Assembly: GCF_009754945.1 (NCBI RefSeq)
Contig: NZ_WPIN01000007.1
Coordinates: forward strand, 248,001-312,000
DNA: 64,000 nucleotides
From: Spirosoma arboris
GTDB taxonomy: Bacteria; Bacteroidota; Bacteroidia; Cytophagales; Spirosomataceae
Direction of reading: 5' to 3'
In this document: positions 18,612-27,317 of the stretch, piece by piece
How positions within the stretch are numbered: position 1 is the stretch's first letter
How the letters are laid out: every line of letters begins with the position of its first letter
Made by a program: the position numbers and the translations under genes
Notes under the pieces: model-generated
Told to the model about the DNA's origin: nothing
What the model saw: the letters and a program-made list of their open reading frames with translations, nothing else
Databases searched by the model: none

Positions 18612-19241
18612 ATGGAAAAAATGCTCTCCTTATTTCCTCTTAGCCTAATTGTTTACCCCGGCGAGGATTTGAATCTCCACATTTTTGAACCAAGGTACCG
18701 CCAACTTATCGATGAGTGCCTGGAGGAAGAACGGACGTTTGGGATTCCAGCTTTCATTAATAATAAACTTCCCGGCTACGGCACAGAAATGCATGTGACA
18801 ACGCTGCACAAGCGATATCCCGATGGCCGCATGGATATTAAATCGAAAGGATTGGGAGTTTTTCGGTTAGTCAATTTCGAAAATCCTTTACCTGGAAAAC
18901 TCTACGCTGGTGGTGAAGTAGAGTTAGTTGAACCTAGTGACAGTTTCAGCGCACATGCATCAGCACTAACTGAACGATTAGAACAACTATATACTCTACT
19001 GGAGATTGAACCCGACTATACATCAACAGTCGAGAATCTTTCGTATAAAGTAGCTCATAAAGTTGGGTTATCAGTAGAGCAGGAATACGAGTTACTGACA
19101 TTAGAAACCGAAGCGGAACGGCAGCTTTTCCTAATTCAGCATTTAAATACAGTATTACCAGTCGTATCGGATATGGAGCGGACAAAACAGCGCATCCGAA
19201 TGAACGGCCATTTCAAAAATCTTGACCCGCTTAATTTTTAG
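18612..19241 (+). CDS. Stand-alone LON substrate-binding domain protein
   Basis: A 209-residue protein matching only the N-terminal LON (PUA-like) domain of Lon protease, starting SLFPLSLIVYPGEDLNLHIFE, with FEPRYRQLIDECLEE and a PDGRMDIKSKGLGVFRL segment. No ATPase or protease domain follows, which is normal for this small family. The second half (about 115-190) is helical. It presumably binds unfolded protein or peptides; the role is not established. It lies 21 bases behind the hydrolase gene and converges with the AI-2E family gene across a short hairpin spacer. Confidence 0.85.
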   Translation: MEKMLSLFPLSLIVYPGEDLNLHIFEPRYRQLIDECLEEERTFGIPAFINNKLPGYGTEMHVTTLHKRYPDGRMDIKSKGLGVFRLVNFENPLPGKLYAGGEVELVEPSDSFSAHASALTERLEQLYTLLEIEPDYTSTVENLSYKVAHKVGLSVEQEYELLTLETEAERQLFLIQHLNTVLPVVSDMERTKQRIRMNGHFKNLDPLNF

Positions 19242-19244
19242 TGA

Positions 19245-19293
19245 TTAGTGGAGTGTGTGAAGTAAGTGAAATGAGGAAAACCTACTCCACTAA
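19245..19293. terminator. Convergent-gene hairpin, GTGGAGT family
   Basis: TTAGTGGAGT at 19245-19254 pairs with ACTCCACTAA at 19284-19293. The loop contains GTGTGTGAAGTAAGTGAA, units seen again in the hairpins at 21461, 22606 and 24972. It sits between two converging genes and overlaps the end of the minus-strand gene, so a two-way terminator is likely. Confidence 0.6.
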
Positions 19294-20441
19294 CTCTTCT
19301 CTTCCACTTTGCCAATCTTCTTGGCTCGTTTGGGTAGTTGTTCGGCTAATTCCTGTAGGTTTTTTATAGGAGGGCGAGGTTTTTCAGCTTCGCCAATCAG
19401 AAATCCATAGGGTTTGAGCGGCTGCGTTGCGTCGAAAATAACTTTCAGGATAGCGGTTAATGGTAAGGCCAAAACCAGTCCAGGAAGTCCCCAGATATTT
19501 TCCCACAAAATGAGCACAACAATGGCGGCCAATGGATTAATACTTACTCTGGAACCAATAATGTAGGGAGTAATGAAGTTGCCTTCCAGGGTTTGTACAA
19601 ACAAAAACACGCCAATCACGCCCAATGCTTTGAGCGGATTGTCCTGCGTAACCAGGGTATATGCCGCTGGCAATAAGGAGCCCATAGAAAGGCCAAAGTA
19701 GGGAATCAGTACTAAACAGGCACCAAAGAATCCAAAGAAAACAGCATAATCTACGCCTAGAATGAGCAGGCCAACCGTCATGAGCGTCCCGATGATAAGA
19801 ATGACCAGAACCAGCCCAGCCAGATAATCCTTCACGACTTCATAAATTCCCTTCATCACGTCATCGATCTTCGATCGGCGTACACCACGCAATATTTTAT
19901 AGAAGAAAGACCGGAAGAAATCCCGATAAAGCAAAAAGAAGAAGGCAAACAATAAGACAAGAAACAGATTAGTAATTATATTGGTCGTTGCTAATAGGGT
20001 CGATGTCAGGATGGTGCCGCCTTCTGCCAGGGCTTGATTAAGGTATTTTTTTACTTCAGTAACCTGTCGTTGCCTATTTATATTTAAATGCTCGTCGGCA
20101 AACGTTTGTATGCTATCAATGTACTCGCTCCCGCGCTTAACGAACTTTGGAATAACTTCGGCAAAGCTGCTTATCTGAACCGAAATAGCATAAAACAAAC
20201 CACTTAGTATGGCCAACGATAATATCAGGCATAATATAATAGCCAGCACTCTTGGTACTCTCCAATTTTCGAGCCGTTGCACTAGTGGGAATAGCAAAAC
20301 AGCAAACAAAATGGCAAAAACCAGGGGAATAAGGAGCCCTTCCAGCATGTGAAGGCCATAGACTATAATAACTATCGAAAGTAGTACGCTGGCAAGTTTA
20401 ACATAAGAAGGCAATTGAACCTCCGAAGATTGATTATCCAT
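19290..20441 (-). CDS. AI-2E family (PerM/YdgG-like) membrane transporter
   Basis: A 383-residue polytopic inner-membrane protein with about eight hydrophobic segments. It has the family's characteristic long polar loop after the third helix (about residues 90-140: VIPKFVKRGSEYIDSIQTF) and the C-terminal motifs FGACLVLIPYFG and GSRVSINPLAAIVVLILWENIWGLPG. The family has been linked to export of autoinducer-2 and to Na+/H+ antiport, so the substrate is open. Translation could begin at a TTG at 20456, but the ATG at 20441 (MDNQSSEV) is preferred. The last 25 residues are Lys/Pro-rich and cytosolic. Confidence 0.85.
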   Translation of the reverse strand: MDNQSSEVQLPSYVKLASVLLSIVIIVYGLHMLEGLLIPLVFAILFAVLLFPLVQRLENWRVPRVLAIILCLILSLAILSGLFYAISVQISSFAEVIPKFVKRGSEYIDSIQTFADEHLNINRQRQVTEVKKYLNQALAEGGTILTSTLLATTNIITNLFLVLLFAFFFLLYRDFFRSFFYKILRGVRRSKIDDVMKGIYEVVKDYLAGLVLVILIIGTLMTVGLLILGVDYAVFFGFFGACLVLIPYFGLSMGSLLPAAYTLVTQDNPLKALGVIGVFLFVQTLEGNFITPYIIGSRVSINPLAAIVVLILWENIWGLPGLVLALPLTAILKVIFDATQPLKPYGFLIGEAEKPRPPIKNLQELAEQLPKRAKKIGKVEEKS

Positions 20442-20732
20442 AATGGCAGGCAACAACCGATGATGGCTTTGTTTTGTAATAGCATTCGGCTGAATTCCCT
20501 ACCTAGCCAACCATCTACTATTCGCTTTAGTTTGAGGGAATATGATTCTTTCGTTTGATCAATAAACTCGTTTTTACTTAGAAATAACGCAAGACATTTA
20601 TGACTAAGCTGTTAAGTTTTTGTTAAGTATGCGTTTAGTATTGGTAACGTTGCGGATAAGCCACGTAACTTCGGGCTGCCGATGTTAGGCAATCTACTAA
20701 AAGTAGGTCATACTCACCAATTTCCACTTCGC

Positions 20733-21446
20733 ATGAGTGCTGCCAAAGCTGCTCAACCTCTGCATCGCGTTTTAGTCGTAGACGACGACGCCGACATTGT
20801 TGAAATGCTCGAATATAACCTCAATAAAGAAGGTTACGAGGTTCGTACAGCAACCGATGGACGGAAAGCCATCGAGATTGCCAGAACATATCTGCCCGAG
20901 TTGGTTCTGCTCGATATTATGATGCCCCATCTGGATGGCATCGAAACCGGGCGACAACTACGCGACATTGCCGAATTGCGCCAAACGTACATTCTTTATC
21001 TAACTGCCCGTTCGGAAGAATATTCAGAAGTGGCGGCTTTCGACGTTGGTGCCGACGATTACATAACGAAACCAATTAAGCCCCGTGCGCTGATGAGTCG
21101 GATTAATGCCCTGTTCCGGCGCGAAGCTCAGAAGGCTGATCCAGGTGAGCAAATTACGATTGCCGATCTATTAATTAACCGCAAAAATTATTCGGTTAGT
21201 CAGAACGACAAGTCGATTATTTTGCCAAAGAAAGAATTTGAATTATTGTTTTTTTTGGCGCAACATCCCAACAAAGTCTGCAGCCGGGAAGAGTTGCTTC
21301 AGAAAATCTGGGGAGCCGACATTTATGTTCTCGAACGCACCGTGGACGTGCATATCCGCAAGCTCCGCGAGAAAATCGGCGATACGCACATCCGTACCCT
21401 CAAGGGCGTAGGCTATATGTTTACCGATCAGCCAGAAGTTGGTTGA
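20733..21446 (+). CDS. OmpR/PhoB-family response regulator
   Basis: A two-domain regulator of about 237 residues. The receiver domain begins at HRVLVVDDDADIVEM, with phosphoacceptor Asp61 in LVLLDIMMPHLDG, Thr in LYLTARSE and Lys in DDYITKPIKPR. The winged-helix DNA-binding domain ends with RTVDVHIRKLREKIGD...LKGVGYMF, as in PhoB. An in-frame ATG at 20682 would add 17 residues (MLGNLLKVGHTHQFPLR); I prefer 20733. The histidine kinase gene follows after 119 bases that contain a GTGGAGTGAGTG hairpin, so kinase expression could be uncoupled from the regulator. In Bacteroidota this pair resembles PhoB/PhoR, but no phosphate genes are next to it. Confidence 0.92.
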   Translation: MSAAKAAQPLHRVLVVDDDADIVEMLEYNLNKEGYEVRTATDGRKAIEIARTYLPELVLLDIMMPHLDGIETGRQLRDIAELRQTYILYLTARSEEYSEVAAFDVGADDYITKPIKPRALMSRINALFRREAQKADPGEQITIADLLINRKNYSVSQNDKSIILPKKEFELLFFLAQHPNKVCSREELLQKIWGADIYVLERTVDVHIRKLREKIGDTHIRTLKGVGYMFTDQPEVG

Positions 21447-21460
21447 CTTGGTGAAATAGG

Positions 21461-21551
21461 TGGAGTGAGTGCAGTGAGTTAATTTTGTCATGTTACGAGT
21501 GTTACAAACTATCTGGCTGCTGGCATCACTCCACGTATTGCACTCACTCCA
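21461..21551. repeat. Inverted repeat between regulator and kinase genes
   Basis: TGGAGTGAGTGCA at 21461-21473 is exactly inverted at 21539-21551 with a 65-base loop. Both genes read in the same direction. The arm belongs to the GTGAAGTAAGTG-like family found at three other junctions in this 6 kb stretch. Confidence 0.6.
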
Positions 21552-21565
21552 CTAATTGACTCTAA

Positions 21566-22600
21566 ATGTCTTTAAGTCCCCGCATTATTGCGCTTTTATT
21601 GGCTTGCCTGATTTCGGCATTGACGCTGGCCTTTTTAACATTTGTTGATGGGGTGACCAACAGCATGCTGTTTGTGGTTGGGCTTTCGTCGTTTGCAATT
21701 TCGTTTTTTCTGGTGCTGTATGCTATTGAATTGCTCGTATTTCGCGAAGTCAATAAGATGTACAAAACCATTCATCAACTTAAAATTCGCGACTTCAGCA
21801 TCTCCCGGAAGTCAATCATCAAGAATAACAATCCGTTCAAAAAGTTAAACGATGAAATCTTCGTGTATGTCGCCCGCAAACAACGGGAAATTGACGAATT
21901 GAAACGATTGGAGCAATTCCGTCGGGAGTTTCTGGCCGATGTATCTCATGAATTAAAAACACCCATTTTCGCAGCCCAGGGCTTTATTCACACCCTCATT
22001 GATGGAGCGGTCGATGACGAAAAGGTTCGGGATAAGTTTCTGTCGAAAGCCGCCAAAAGTCTTGATGGTCTCGATGCACTGGTGAAAGACTTAGTCGCCC
22101 TTTCTCAACTGGAAACCGGCGAAGTAAAAATGAGTTTTGGTCGTGTCGATCTTACTCACGTAACCCAGGAAGTATTTGATCAGTTAGAATCGATTGCCCA
22201 GGCAAAAAAAGCGTCGCTCACTATACGAACAACCCAACCTGGCCCGGTATGGGTCAAAGCTGACTCGCAACGTATTACGCAGGTAATGACGAATCTGGTG
22301 GAGAATGCGGTGAAGTATGGTAACGAAAACGGCCGGGTTGTGGTGAATCTTGAAGAAGACAAAAAGCACATTCTCGTATCTATTCGAGACAATGGCCCTG
22401 GCATTCCACCTGAGCACCTAAGCCGAATTTTTGAGCGCTTTTACCGTGTTGAAAAGAGTCGCTCCAAGGATCGTGGAGGTACGGGATTAGGGCTTGCCAT
22501 TGTAAAACACATTCTAAACGCTCACAAGACCAAAATTACCGTAATGAGCAAGGTTGACAAGGGCACAACATTCCGATTCAAACTAGACCGGATGGAGTAG
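21566..22600 (+). CDS. Sensor histidine kinase (PhoR-like)
   Basis: A 344-residue inner-membrane kinase. Two hydrophobic helices (about residues 7-28 and 34-55) are separated by only a few residues, so there is almost no periplasmic sensor. A short linker with a basic segment follows, then HisKA with phospho-acceptor His128 in FLADVSHELKTPIF, and an HATPase domain with the N box (QVMTNLVENAVKYG), G1 (DNGPGIP), F box (IFERFYRVEKSRS) and G2 (GGTGLGLAIVKHIL). It should phosphorylate Asp61 of the regulator encoded just before. With no clear PAS domain, the signal is probably sensed in the membrane or through a partner protein. Confidence 0.92.
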   Translation: MSLSPRIIALLLACLISALTLAFLTFVDGVTNSMLFVVGLSSFAISFFLVLYAIELLVFREVNKMYKTIHQLKIRDFSISRKSIIKNNNPFKKLNDEIFVYVARKQREIDELKRLEQFRREFLADVSHELKTPIFAAQGFIHTLIDGAVDDEKVRDKFLSKAAKSLDGLDALVKDLVALSQLETGEVKMSFGRVDLTHVTQEVFDQLESIAQAKKASLTIRTTQPGPVWVKADSQRITQVMTNLVENAVKYGNENGRVVVNLEEDKKHILVSIRDNGPGIPPEHLSRIFERFYRVEKSRSKDRGGTGLGLAIVKHILNAHKTKITVMSKVDKGTTFRFKLDRME

Positions 22601-22605
22601 GTTAG

Positions 22606-22692
22606 GTGAAGTGGTTAAAGTAAGTGCAGTTAGTGTAGTAGTTAATTGCGAATTGACTACTACACTAACTGCACTTACTTTAACCACTTCAC
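22606..22692. terminator. 37-bp perfect inverted repeat between convergent genes
   Basis: Bases 22606-22642 pair perfectly with 22656-22692; four more base pairs form inside the 13-base loop (AATT/AATT). The arms are chains of GTGAAGTGG/TAAAGTAAGTG/CAGTTAGTG units. It fills the whole gap between the converging kinase and protease genes and is the longest perfect stem in the window. A two-way terminator role is inferred. Confidence 0.85.
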
Positions 22693-22697
22693 TTACA

Positions 22698-23960
22698 TTA
22701 AATCAATCGTTTGAGAAAAAAATGGGCGACAACTAACTGACCATTTCGTCGGGCCAATACAGATACTTCTTTGCCTTCGCCTTTCTGAAATATTTTATAG
22801 ATATCACTAATTGACAAGTCTTTCGTCGAGCTATTATTGACAAATAAGACCTCATCGCCTTCTTCCAGACCGGCAATAGCTGCTGGAGAGTCCTTAAGAA
22901 CTTTATCGACGTAATAATTACGAAAGCTATCACCCTTAGCTCGAAGCTCCATGCCACTCATATCGTGTTCGAAACTCTCATGCATGAGCCGCTTGATGGG
23001 CTTCATAACAATGTATTGGTCAGGATAATTGAATGTAACATTGAACCGACGCAGTAGTTCACAGCCTACATTACCCTGTCGTTCGGGCATATTCACCAAC
23101 TTCATCCCAAATCCCAGACTATCTGGAAATGAAGCCAGGATGTTATCCATTTCATAGCGGCCAAACCGAATTTTCTGAATCCGTCCTAAACTGCCGTTAA
23201 TAACTCCGTTCAATCCTCTTCCTAATTGTGCCCGAATATTTTTTTCAGGAATCGGCATTGACGCCGTACTACGGGATCGATCGAGTAGCAGCGCATGGCC
23301 TGCACCTGTATCCAGAACCACGCGCAAAGGCAGCGTTTTTTGACCGTCAAACACCGAAAGGGCATCTGTATAAGCCTTTGTATCCTGAATTGTGATAGGA
23401 TATCGATCGCCTTTGTGCTTACGGTACTTATATTTTTCGGGCCGCATAATCACAAGCTCCCGACGCTGAAAATCGACGTTTACGACAAAATTAGCGAAGA
23501 TTTCATAGCCAAAAATTCCGTGAACTGGCGTTCCAACGTACTCAGACAGTTTAAGCAGATCCTCATCTAAAATAACCAAGTTGTGGTGAGATGCCTTCAG
23601 TCCTCCCATGGTCAAGGTATTGTTAATGGCAATAGAAGCCGTTAAGCTACCCCCTTCGCCAGCCCCACTAATTTTGACTTTTCGGGTTAGGTTAAGAGGC
23701 CTTTTCTGCAACGCGGTTGGGTCAGTAATAATCGTGTTACTAACTCCTGTATCCAGAATAAAATATAGAGTATCTGATTCATTAACCCGCACAGGAACAA
23801 CGATCAGATTCGAATGAAGTTGAAATGGAATGCGAGTCCAGGTACGATTTCCGGCAAGAAAAAAGCCGTATCTATCCTTGTCAGGCGTGCGTTGAGGATC
23901 ATCTCCTCGTGCAGCCAGACAGGACAGTAACAGTCCAAAGGCCAGTATCAGCGTTTTCAT
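22698..23960 (-). CDS. Exported retropepsin-like aspartyl protease with PDZ domain
   Basis: A 420-residue exported protein (signal peptide about 1-19; LLLSC near residue 14 could also be a weak lipobox). It contains two retropepsin-like halves, each with a catalytic DTG: Asp70 in YFILDTGVSNTII and Asp217 in RVVLDTGAGHALLL. A C-terminal PDZ domain spans about residues 340-410 (VLKDSPAAIAGLEEGDEVLFVN). The duplicate DTG makes a single-chain, pepsin-like active site plausible, with PDZ guiding substrates. This architecture is frequent in Bacteroidota and the substrate is unknown. It converges with the kinase gene over a long hairpin. Confidence 0.85.
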   Translation of the reverse strand: MKTLILAFGLLLSCLAARGDDPQRTPDKDRYGFFLAGNRTWTRIPFQLHSNLIVVPVRVNESDTLYFILDTGVSNTIITDPTALQKRPLNLTRKVKISGAGEGGSLTASIAINNTLTMGGLKASHHNLVILDEDLLKLSEYVGTPVHGIFGYEIFANFVVNVDFQRRELVIMRPEKYKYRKHKGDRYPITIQDTKAYTDALSVFDGQKTLPLRVVLDTGAGHALLLDRSRSTASMPIPEKNIRAQLGRGLNGVINGSLGRIQKIRFGRYEMDNILASFPDSLGFGMKLVNMPERQGNVGCELLRRFNVTFNYPDQYIVMKPIKRLMHESFEHDMSGMELRAKGDSFRNYYVDKVLKDSPAAIAGLEEGDEVLFVNNSSTKDLSISDIYKIFQKGEGKEVSVLARRNGQLVVAHFFLKRLI

Positions 23961-24198
23961 GTAGCTTTATTTTATCAAATTAAAATTACGCATTTTTTTA
24001 TTTAAATAACACAATAAGTTAGCGATTGGTTTTTGTCGGTTATAAATGGTAAAACAAGCATATAAGGGCTGCTACAAAATTTAGCGCGCATACAAACAAC
24101 TCGTTCGGTTTAAAACTCCTAATTTCGCCGGGATTACGAAACGAATCAGCCGTTCGTTTGATTCAGAAAACTGATTTTGAACACCTTACTAATTTATT

Positions 24199-24963
24199 AT
24201 GCGGAAGAAAATTATTGCTGGCAACTGGAAAATGAATAAAACAGCCGACGAAGCACAAGCCTTATTGTCGGAGGTAATCAATATGGTTAAAGACGAAGTC
24301 ACGGGAGATGTGAAGGTCGTACTATGCACGCCCTCGCTTTATCTGGCTTCAGCGCAACAGCAGTTAACCCCAGGCGGTAAGGTGTCAATTGGCGCACAGA
24401 ACTGCCATGAGAAAGCGTCGGGTGCTTATACCGGTGAAATTTCGGCACCTATGCTGCAATCTATTGGCATTGAGTATGTTATTCTCGGCCACAGCGAACG
24501 TCGGCAGTATTTCGGTGAAACGAATGCCCAACTAGCCGAAAAAGTGAATATCGTTCTCCAAAATGGTCTTGTGCCAATCTTCTGCTGTGGCGAGTCACGC
24601 GATCTCCGAGAAAATGGTGATTACATTGGCTTTGTAAAAGATCAACTTACAGAAAGCCTATTCCACCTCTCGGCCGAATCATTTGGCAAGGTAGTTATTG
24701 CTTACGAACCTATCTGGGCCATTGGTACAGGACTAACAGCTTCCTCGGCGCAGGCTCAGGATATGCACTTTGAATTGCGCCAGCACATTGCCGGTCAGTA
24801 TGGCGATACTGTCGCTCAGGATACGTCAATACTATACGGCGGTAGCGCCAATGCCCAAAACGCAGCTGAACTTTTCGCCCGACCTGACGTAGATGGTGGA
24901 CTGATTGGTGGTGCTTCACTCAAAGCAGCAGATTTCTTAACAGTTGTGAAAGCAGCTCAATAA
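24199..24963 (+). CDS. tpiA: Triosephosphate isomerase
   Basis: A 254-residue TIM-barrel enzyme interconverting dihydroxyacetone phosphate and glyceraldehyde 3-phosphate. Active-site residues are all present: Lys11 (AGNWKMNK), His98 (ILGHSERRQYFGE) and Glu170 (AYEPIWAIGTG). The phosphate-binding C-terminal motif YGGSANAQN and GGASLKAADF are also there. Length is typical. It is preceded by a 238-base non-coding region and followed by an imperfect hairpin before the cupin gene. Confidence 0.97.
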   Translation: MRKKIIAGNWKMNKTADEAQALLSEVINMVKDEVTGDVKVVLCTPSLYLASAQQQLTPGGKVSIGAQNCHEKASGAYTGEISAPMLQSIGIEYVILGHSERRQYFGETNAQLAEKVNIVLQNGLVPIFCCGESRDLRENGDYIGFVKDQLTESLFHLSAESFGKVVIAYEPIWAIGTGLTASSAQAQDMHFELRQHIAGQYGDTVAQDTSILYGGSANAQNAAELFARPDVDGGLIGGASLKAADFLTVVKAAQ

Positions 24964-24971
24964 CTAAGTGA

Positions 24972-25053
24972 GTGAAGTAGGTGTAGTGAGTGCAGTAAGT
25001 GTAGACAGCTAGTGTACTCACTCTACTTACTTCACTCATTACACCTACTTCAC
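24972..25053. repeat. Imperfect 32-base inverted repeat, GTGAAGTAGGTG family
   Basis: The arm 24972-25003 matches the reverse complement of 25022-25053 at 28 of 32 positions, two of the differences being possible G-U pairs. It lies between tpiA and the cupin gene, which run the same way. The arm is again a chain of GTG-A/G-AGT units, as at 22606-22692. Confidence 0.7.
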
Positions 25054-25069
25054 CCTTTCCACATTAACC

Positions 25070-25576
25070 ATGACCGCTGCTGACTACGTTCGACTGCTCA
25101 ACATGCAACCTCACCCCGAGGGTGGCTATTTTGCAGAAATGTATCGTTCTGCCGAAAGTATTTCGAAGGCTGCACTGCCCAATCGATTTGGTGGAGATCG
25201 GTCGTTTAGTACTGCCATTTACTTTCTGCTCGAGAATCATCATATCTCGACGCTCCATCGTATCCAGTCCGACGAAGTATGGCATTTCTATGCGGGTGGC
25301 CCACTGGAGATTTTCGTTATTTCACCAACTGGAGCGTTGACCGTAATTCGGCTAGGCAATCGCTTAAATCAGGGCGAAGTATTTCAGGCAGTTGTTCCAG
25401 CGGGGTGCTGGTTTGGGTCAAAGCCTATCCTGACTCCTGAAGGCCCTAGTTTTTCCTTAGTTGGCTGCACAGTGGCACCTGGCTTTGATTTCAACGATTT
25501 CGAGATCGCAGATCGGGGTATTTTATTGCAAGAGTTTCCTCAACATCGTGCGGTAATTGAGCTGCTCACTACTTAA
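25070..25576 (+). CDS. Cupin-family protein (DUF985/Cupin_5)
   Basis: A 168-residue single-domain protein of the Cupin_5 (PF06172) type. It opens with LLNMQPHPEGGYFAEMYRS, followed by IYFLLENHHISTLHRIQSDEVWHFYAGGPLEIFVI, which holds the cupin His/Glu pattern. Its end, GCTVAPGFDFNDFEIADRG, is typical of the family. Related proteins are sugar-phosphate or metabolite binding and of uncertain function. Its last 8 bases overlap the end of the converging DUF4097-like gene. Confidence 0.85.
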   Translation: MTAADYVRLLNMQPHPEGGYFAEMYRSAESISKAALPNRFGGDRSFSTAIYFLLENHHISTLHRIQSDEVWHFYAGGPLEIFVISPTGALTVIRLGNRLNQGEVFQAVVPAGCWFGSKPILTPEGPSFSLVGCTVAPGFDFNDFEIADRGILLQEFPQHRAVIELLTT

Positions 25577-26639
25577 AATTCACGTTCCCAAATTTAGATA
25601 CCACTTTCACTTTGGTACCTGATCCACTGCCAATTTTACCGATGTACTGCTTTGTCAGGCGAGGACCTCGGTGATTGTCATTGTCATTCGGCTGACTCGT
25701 AAAGTGCATCGTTGATCCTGAATCATAGCTGAAGTTGCCATAGCTAACCGTCACATCGAAGTCGCAATCATTGCTGTGATCCATTGGTAGGGCTATCGAT
25801 GAATAAGAAGCCTGAATATCTACGTTATCCACCGTTTTAGGCATCTGCTCAATTCGGAAACCACTCGAGAATCCAATTTTAATCTTCCCCGATTCACGCA
25901 AGGTGCCAATCTTAGCGCCCGAATAATTAATGTCGGCATCTAGCTTACCAACATCGCCAATACTCATCTTGCTGAATTTGTTAGTTAGCACCAGCACACT
26001 AGCCCGAGAGAGTTCAAGATCACCATATGCCATGTCAACTTTCCCCTGACCAAAATTCCGGATATCTGCTTTGCCATAAGCGACATCAATGTCATTACGA
26101 CTACCTGTTAATTGGTCGGCATTAAAATTCCCATGACGACTGTATACGGTTAATTGAGCCTGAAACGAAGGGATATTGGTATTGCCAAACTTATTTCGAA
26201 CGGTTAATGCGTTCTGTCGAGGCATTGTTACCTCATAATTTATCTTGACATAATTTCGCTCGCCCCCGTCTTTCCATTTTCCTAAGCTCCAGTTCGAGAT
26301 ACTATTCATACTGAAATTTGTCCGAACGAGAATTTGGTCTCCCGTCCGCTTTTCTTCAATAGATACAGCATCTATAAACTTTTGCACACGTTCGTCGGAA
26401 TCTGAGTTAGCTACAATTGTAATCTGGACGCGAATTTCGTTTTTATCCCATAATGCAATTGATACTTCACCAAATTGATTATCAACAATCAATTGATCTT
26501 TACTATCCACATCGAATAGTTTGATGATTGTCTTCTTTTTTTCAACCGAGCTTTCGCACTCACCGACGTCAATCGGTTCCCCAGCCCAGGTGAGTAGTGG
26601 GCTAAGGCATAGTAAAATACTAAACAGGACTCGTTTCAT
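25569..26639 (-). CDS. Exported DUF4097-like beta-repeat protein
   Basis: A protein of about 356 residues with a signal peptide beginning MKRVLFSILLCLSPLLTWAG, which fixes the start at 26639; an upstream in-frame start at 26681 lies inside the preceding gene. The mature part is a run of short beta-strands with repeating patterns such as FGEVSI, FGNTNI, YGKADI, YGDLEL and SGAKIGT, the look of a DUF4097/adhesin-type beta-helix. It is the third gene after an ECF sigma and a putative anti-sigma factor, and its first 20 bases overlap the latter. It may be an envelope protein made under that sigma factor; the function is unknown. Confidence 0.75.
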   Translation of the reverse strand: MKRVLFSILLCLSPLLTWAGEPIDVGECESSVEKKKTIIKLFDVDSKDQLIVDNQFGEVSIALWDKNEIRVQITIVANSDSDERVQKFIDAVSIEEKRTGDQILVRTNFSMNSISNWSLGKWKDGGERNYVKINYEVTMPRQNALTVRNKFGNTNIPSFQAQLTVYSRHGNFNADQLTGSRNDIDVAYGKADIRNFGQGKVDMAYGDLELSRASVLVLTNKFSKMSIGDVGKLDADINYSGAKIGTLRESGKIKIGFSSGFRIEQMPKTVDNVDIQASYSSIALPMDHSNDCDFDVTVSYGNFSYDSGSTMHFTSQPNDNDNHRGPRLTKQYIGKIGSGSGTKVKVVSKFGNVNFK

Positions 26640-27243
26640 TGGTTTGTTGTTTAATGCGCTGAATAACGCGCAACTGTTCATTAAGCAGGTTAATCTGGAG
26701 TTGTAGATTCTGAATCATGGCCTGAATCAACATTTCCTGATTCGGATTCTTTGGCAAATCGGCTTTCAGCGACTTATATGAGTTTTCCAACCGATTAAGA
26801 TCGGTAGCAAACTCCTGATACAAAGCGGGATTATCTTCCGTCATTTGTTTCAGTTCAGCGCGCTTATCGTCAATTAGCTGTGTGTAATGCACTACTTCTT
26901 TTGCATAGGTTGGACTGGCCGCTATAACCTCTGGCTGTTTGGTCATTCCATATTGCTGGTTCATATAGAAAAAACAACCTGCCAATAACAGCACCGCAAT
27001 TGAGGCTGCCACCCGCCAATCGAGCACAGGCCAGCCAATTTGCCGTCCACTCGTCAGCGAACGGTTTTTATGCACGTCTAAAAATGGTGAAGCGATGTTC
27101 AGTCCAGCCTGTTCAGTTTGCGGCTTATCCAAACTGGATTTGTCAAGACCCGCTTCTATTTTTTTCCATAGATCAACCGGCGGCTCCTTATCAAAGGCCT
27201 CATGGTTGTCTCGTACAAAGCGTTCAAGTTTATCCTTTTTCAT
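26620..27243 (-). CDS. Single-pass membrane protein, probable anti-sigma factor
   Basis: A 207-residue protein with a charged cytosolic N-terminus (KDKLERFVRDNHEAFDKEPP, VDLWKKIEAGL), one membrane helix at about 75-92 (RVAASIAVLLLAGCFFYM) and a periplasmic helical part rich in Gln/Leu/Asn (about 110-205), likely coiled coil. It lacks sequence motifs that would prove its role. Its position between an ECF sigma gene (74 bases upstream) and an exported beta protein (20-base overlap) is the usual one for an anti-sigma factor. No zinc-binding HxxxCxxC motif is visible. Confidence 0.65.
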   Translation of the reverse strand: MKKDKLERFVRDNHEAFDKEPPVDLWKKIEAGLDKSSLDKPQTEQAGLNIASPFLDVHKNRSLTSGRQIGWPVLDWRVAASIAVLLLAGCFFYMNQQYGMTKQPEVIAASPTYAKEVVHYTQLIDDKRAELKQMTEDNPALYQEFATDLNRLENSYKSLKADLPKNPNQEMLIQAMIQNLQLQINLLNEQLRVIQRIKQQTNETSPV

Positions 27244-27317
27244 ATTCGTGTCGACTTCCTTTAGAGTTGTCGTTGTATTGATAATTTATAAGTCTATTCA
27301 ATAGCAGATCAAGCTTA

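Noticed and set aside
20682..20732. Longer response regulator from ATG 20682
   Set aside because: The 17 added residues precede the receiver fold without family support; ATG 20733 is more likely, though not certain.
22606..22692. Possible CRISPR-like repeat because of regular GTG units
   Set aside because: The units are inverted about one centre with no regular spacers; it is a hairpin, not an array.
24000..24198. Possible tRNA or small RNA before tpiA
   Set aside because: No cloverleaf, CCA end or stable GC stem could be drawn; only AT-rich non-coding DNA.
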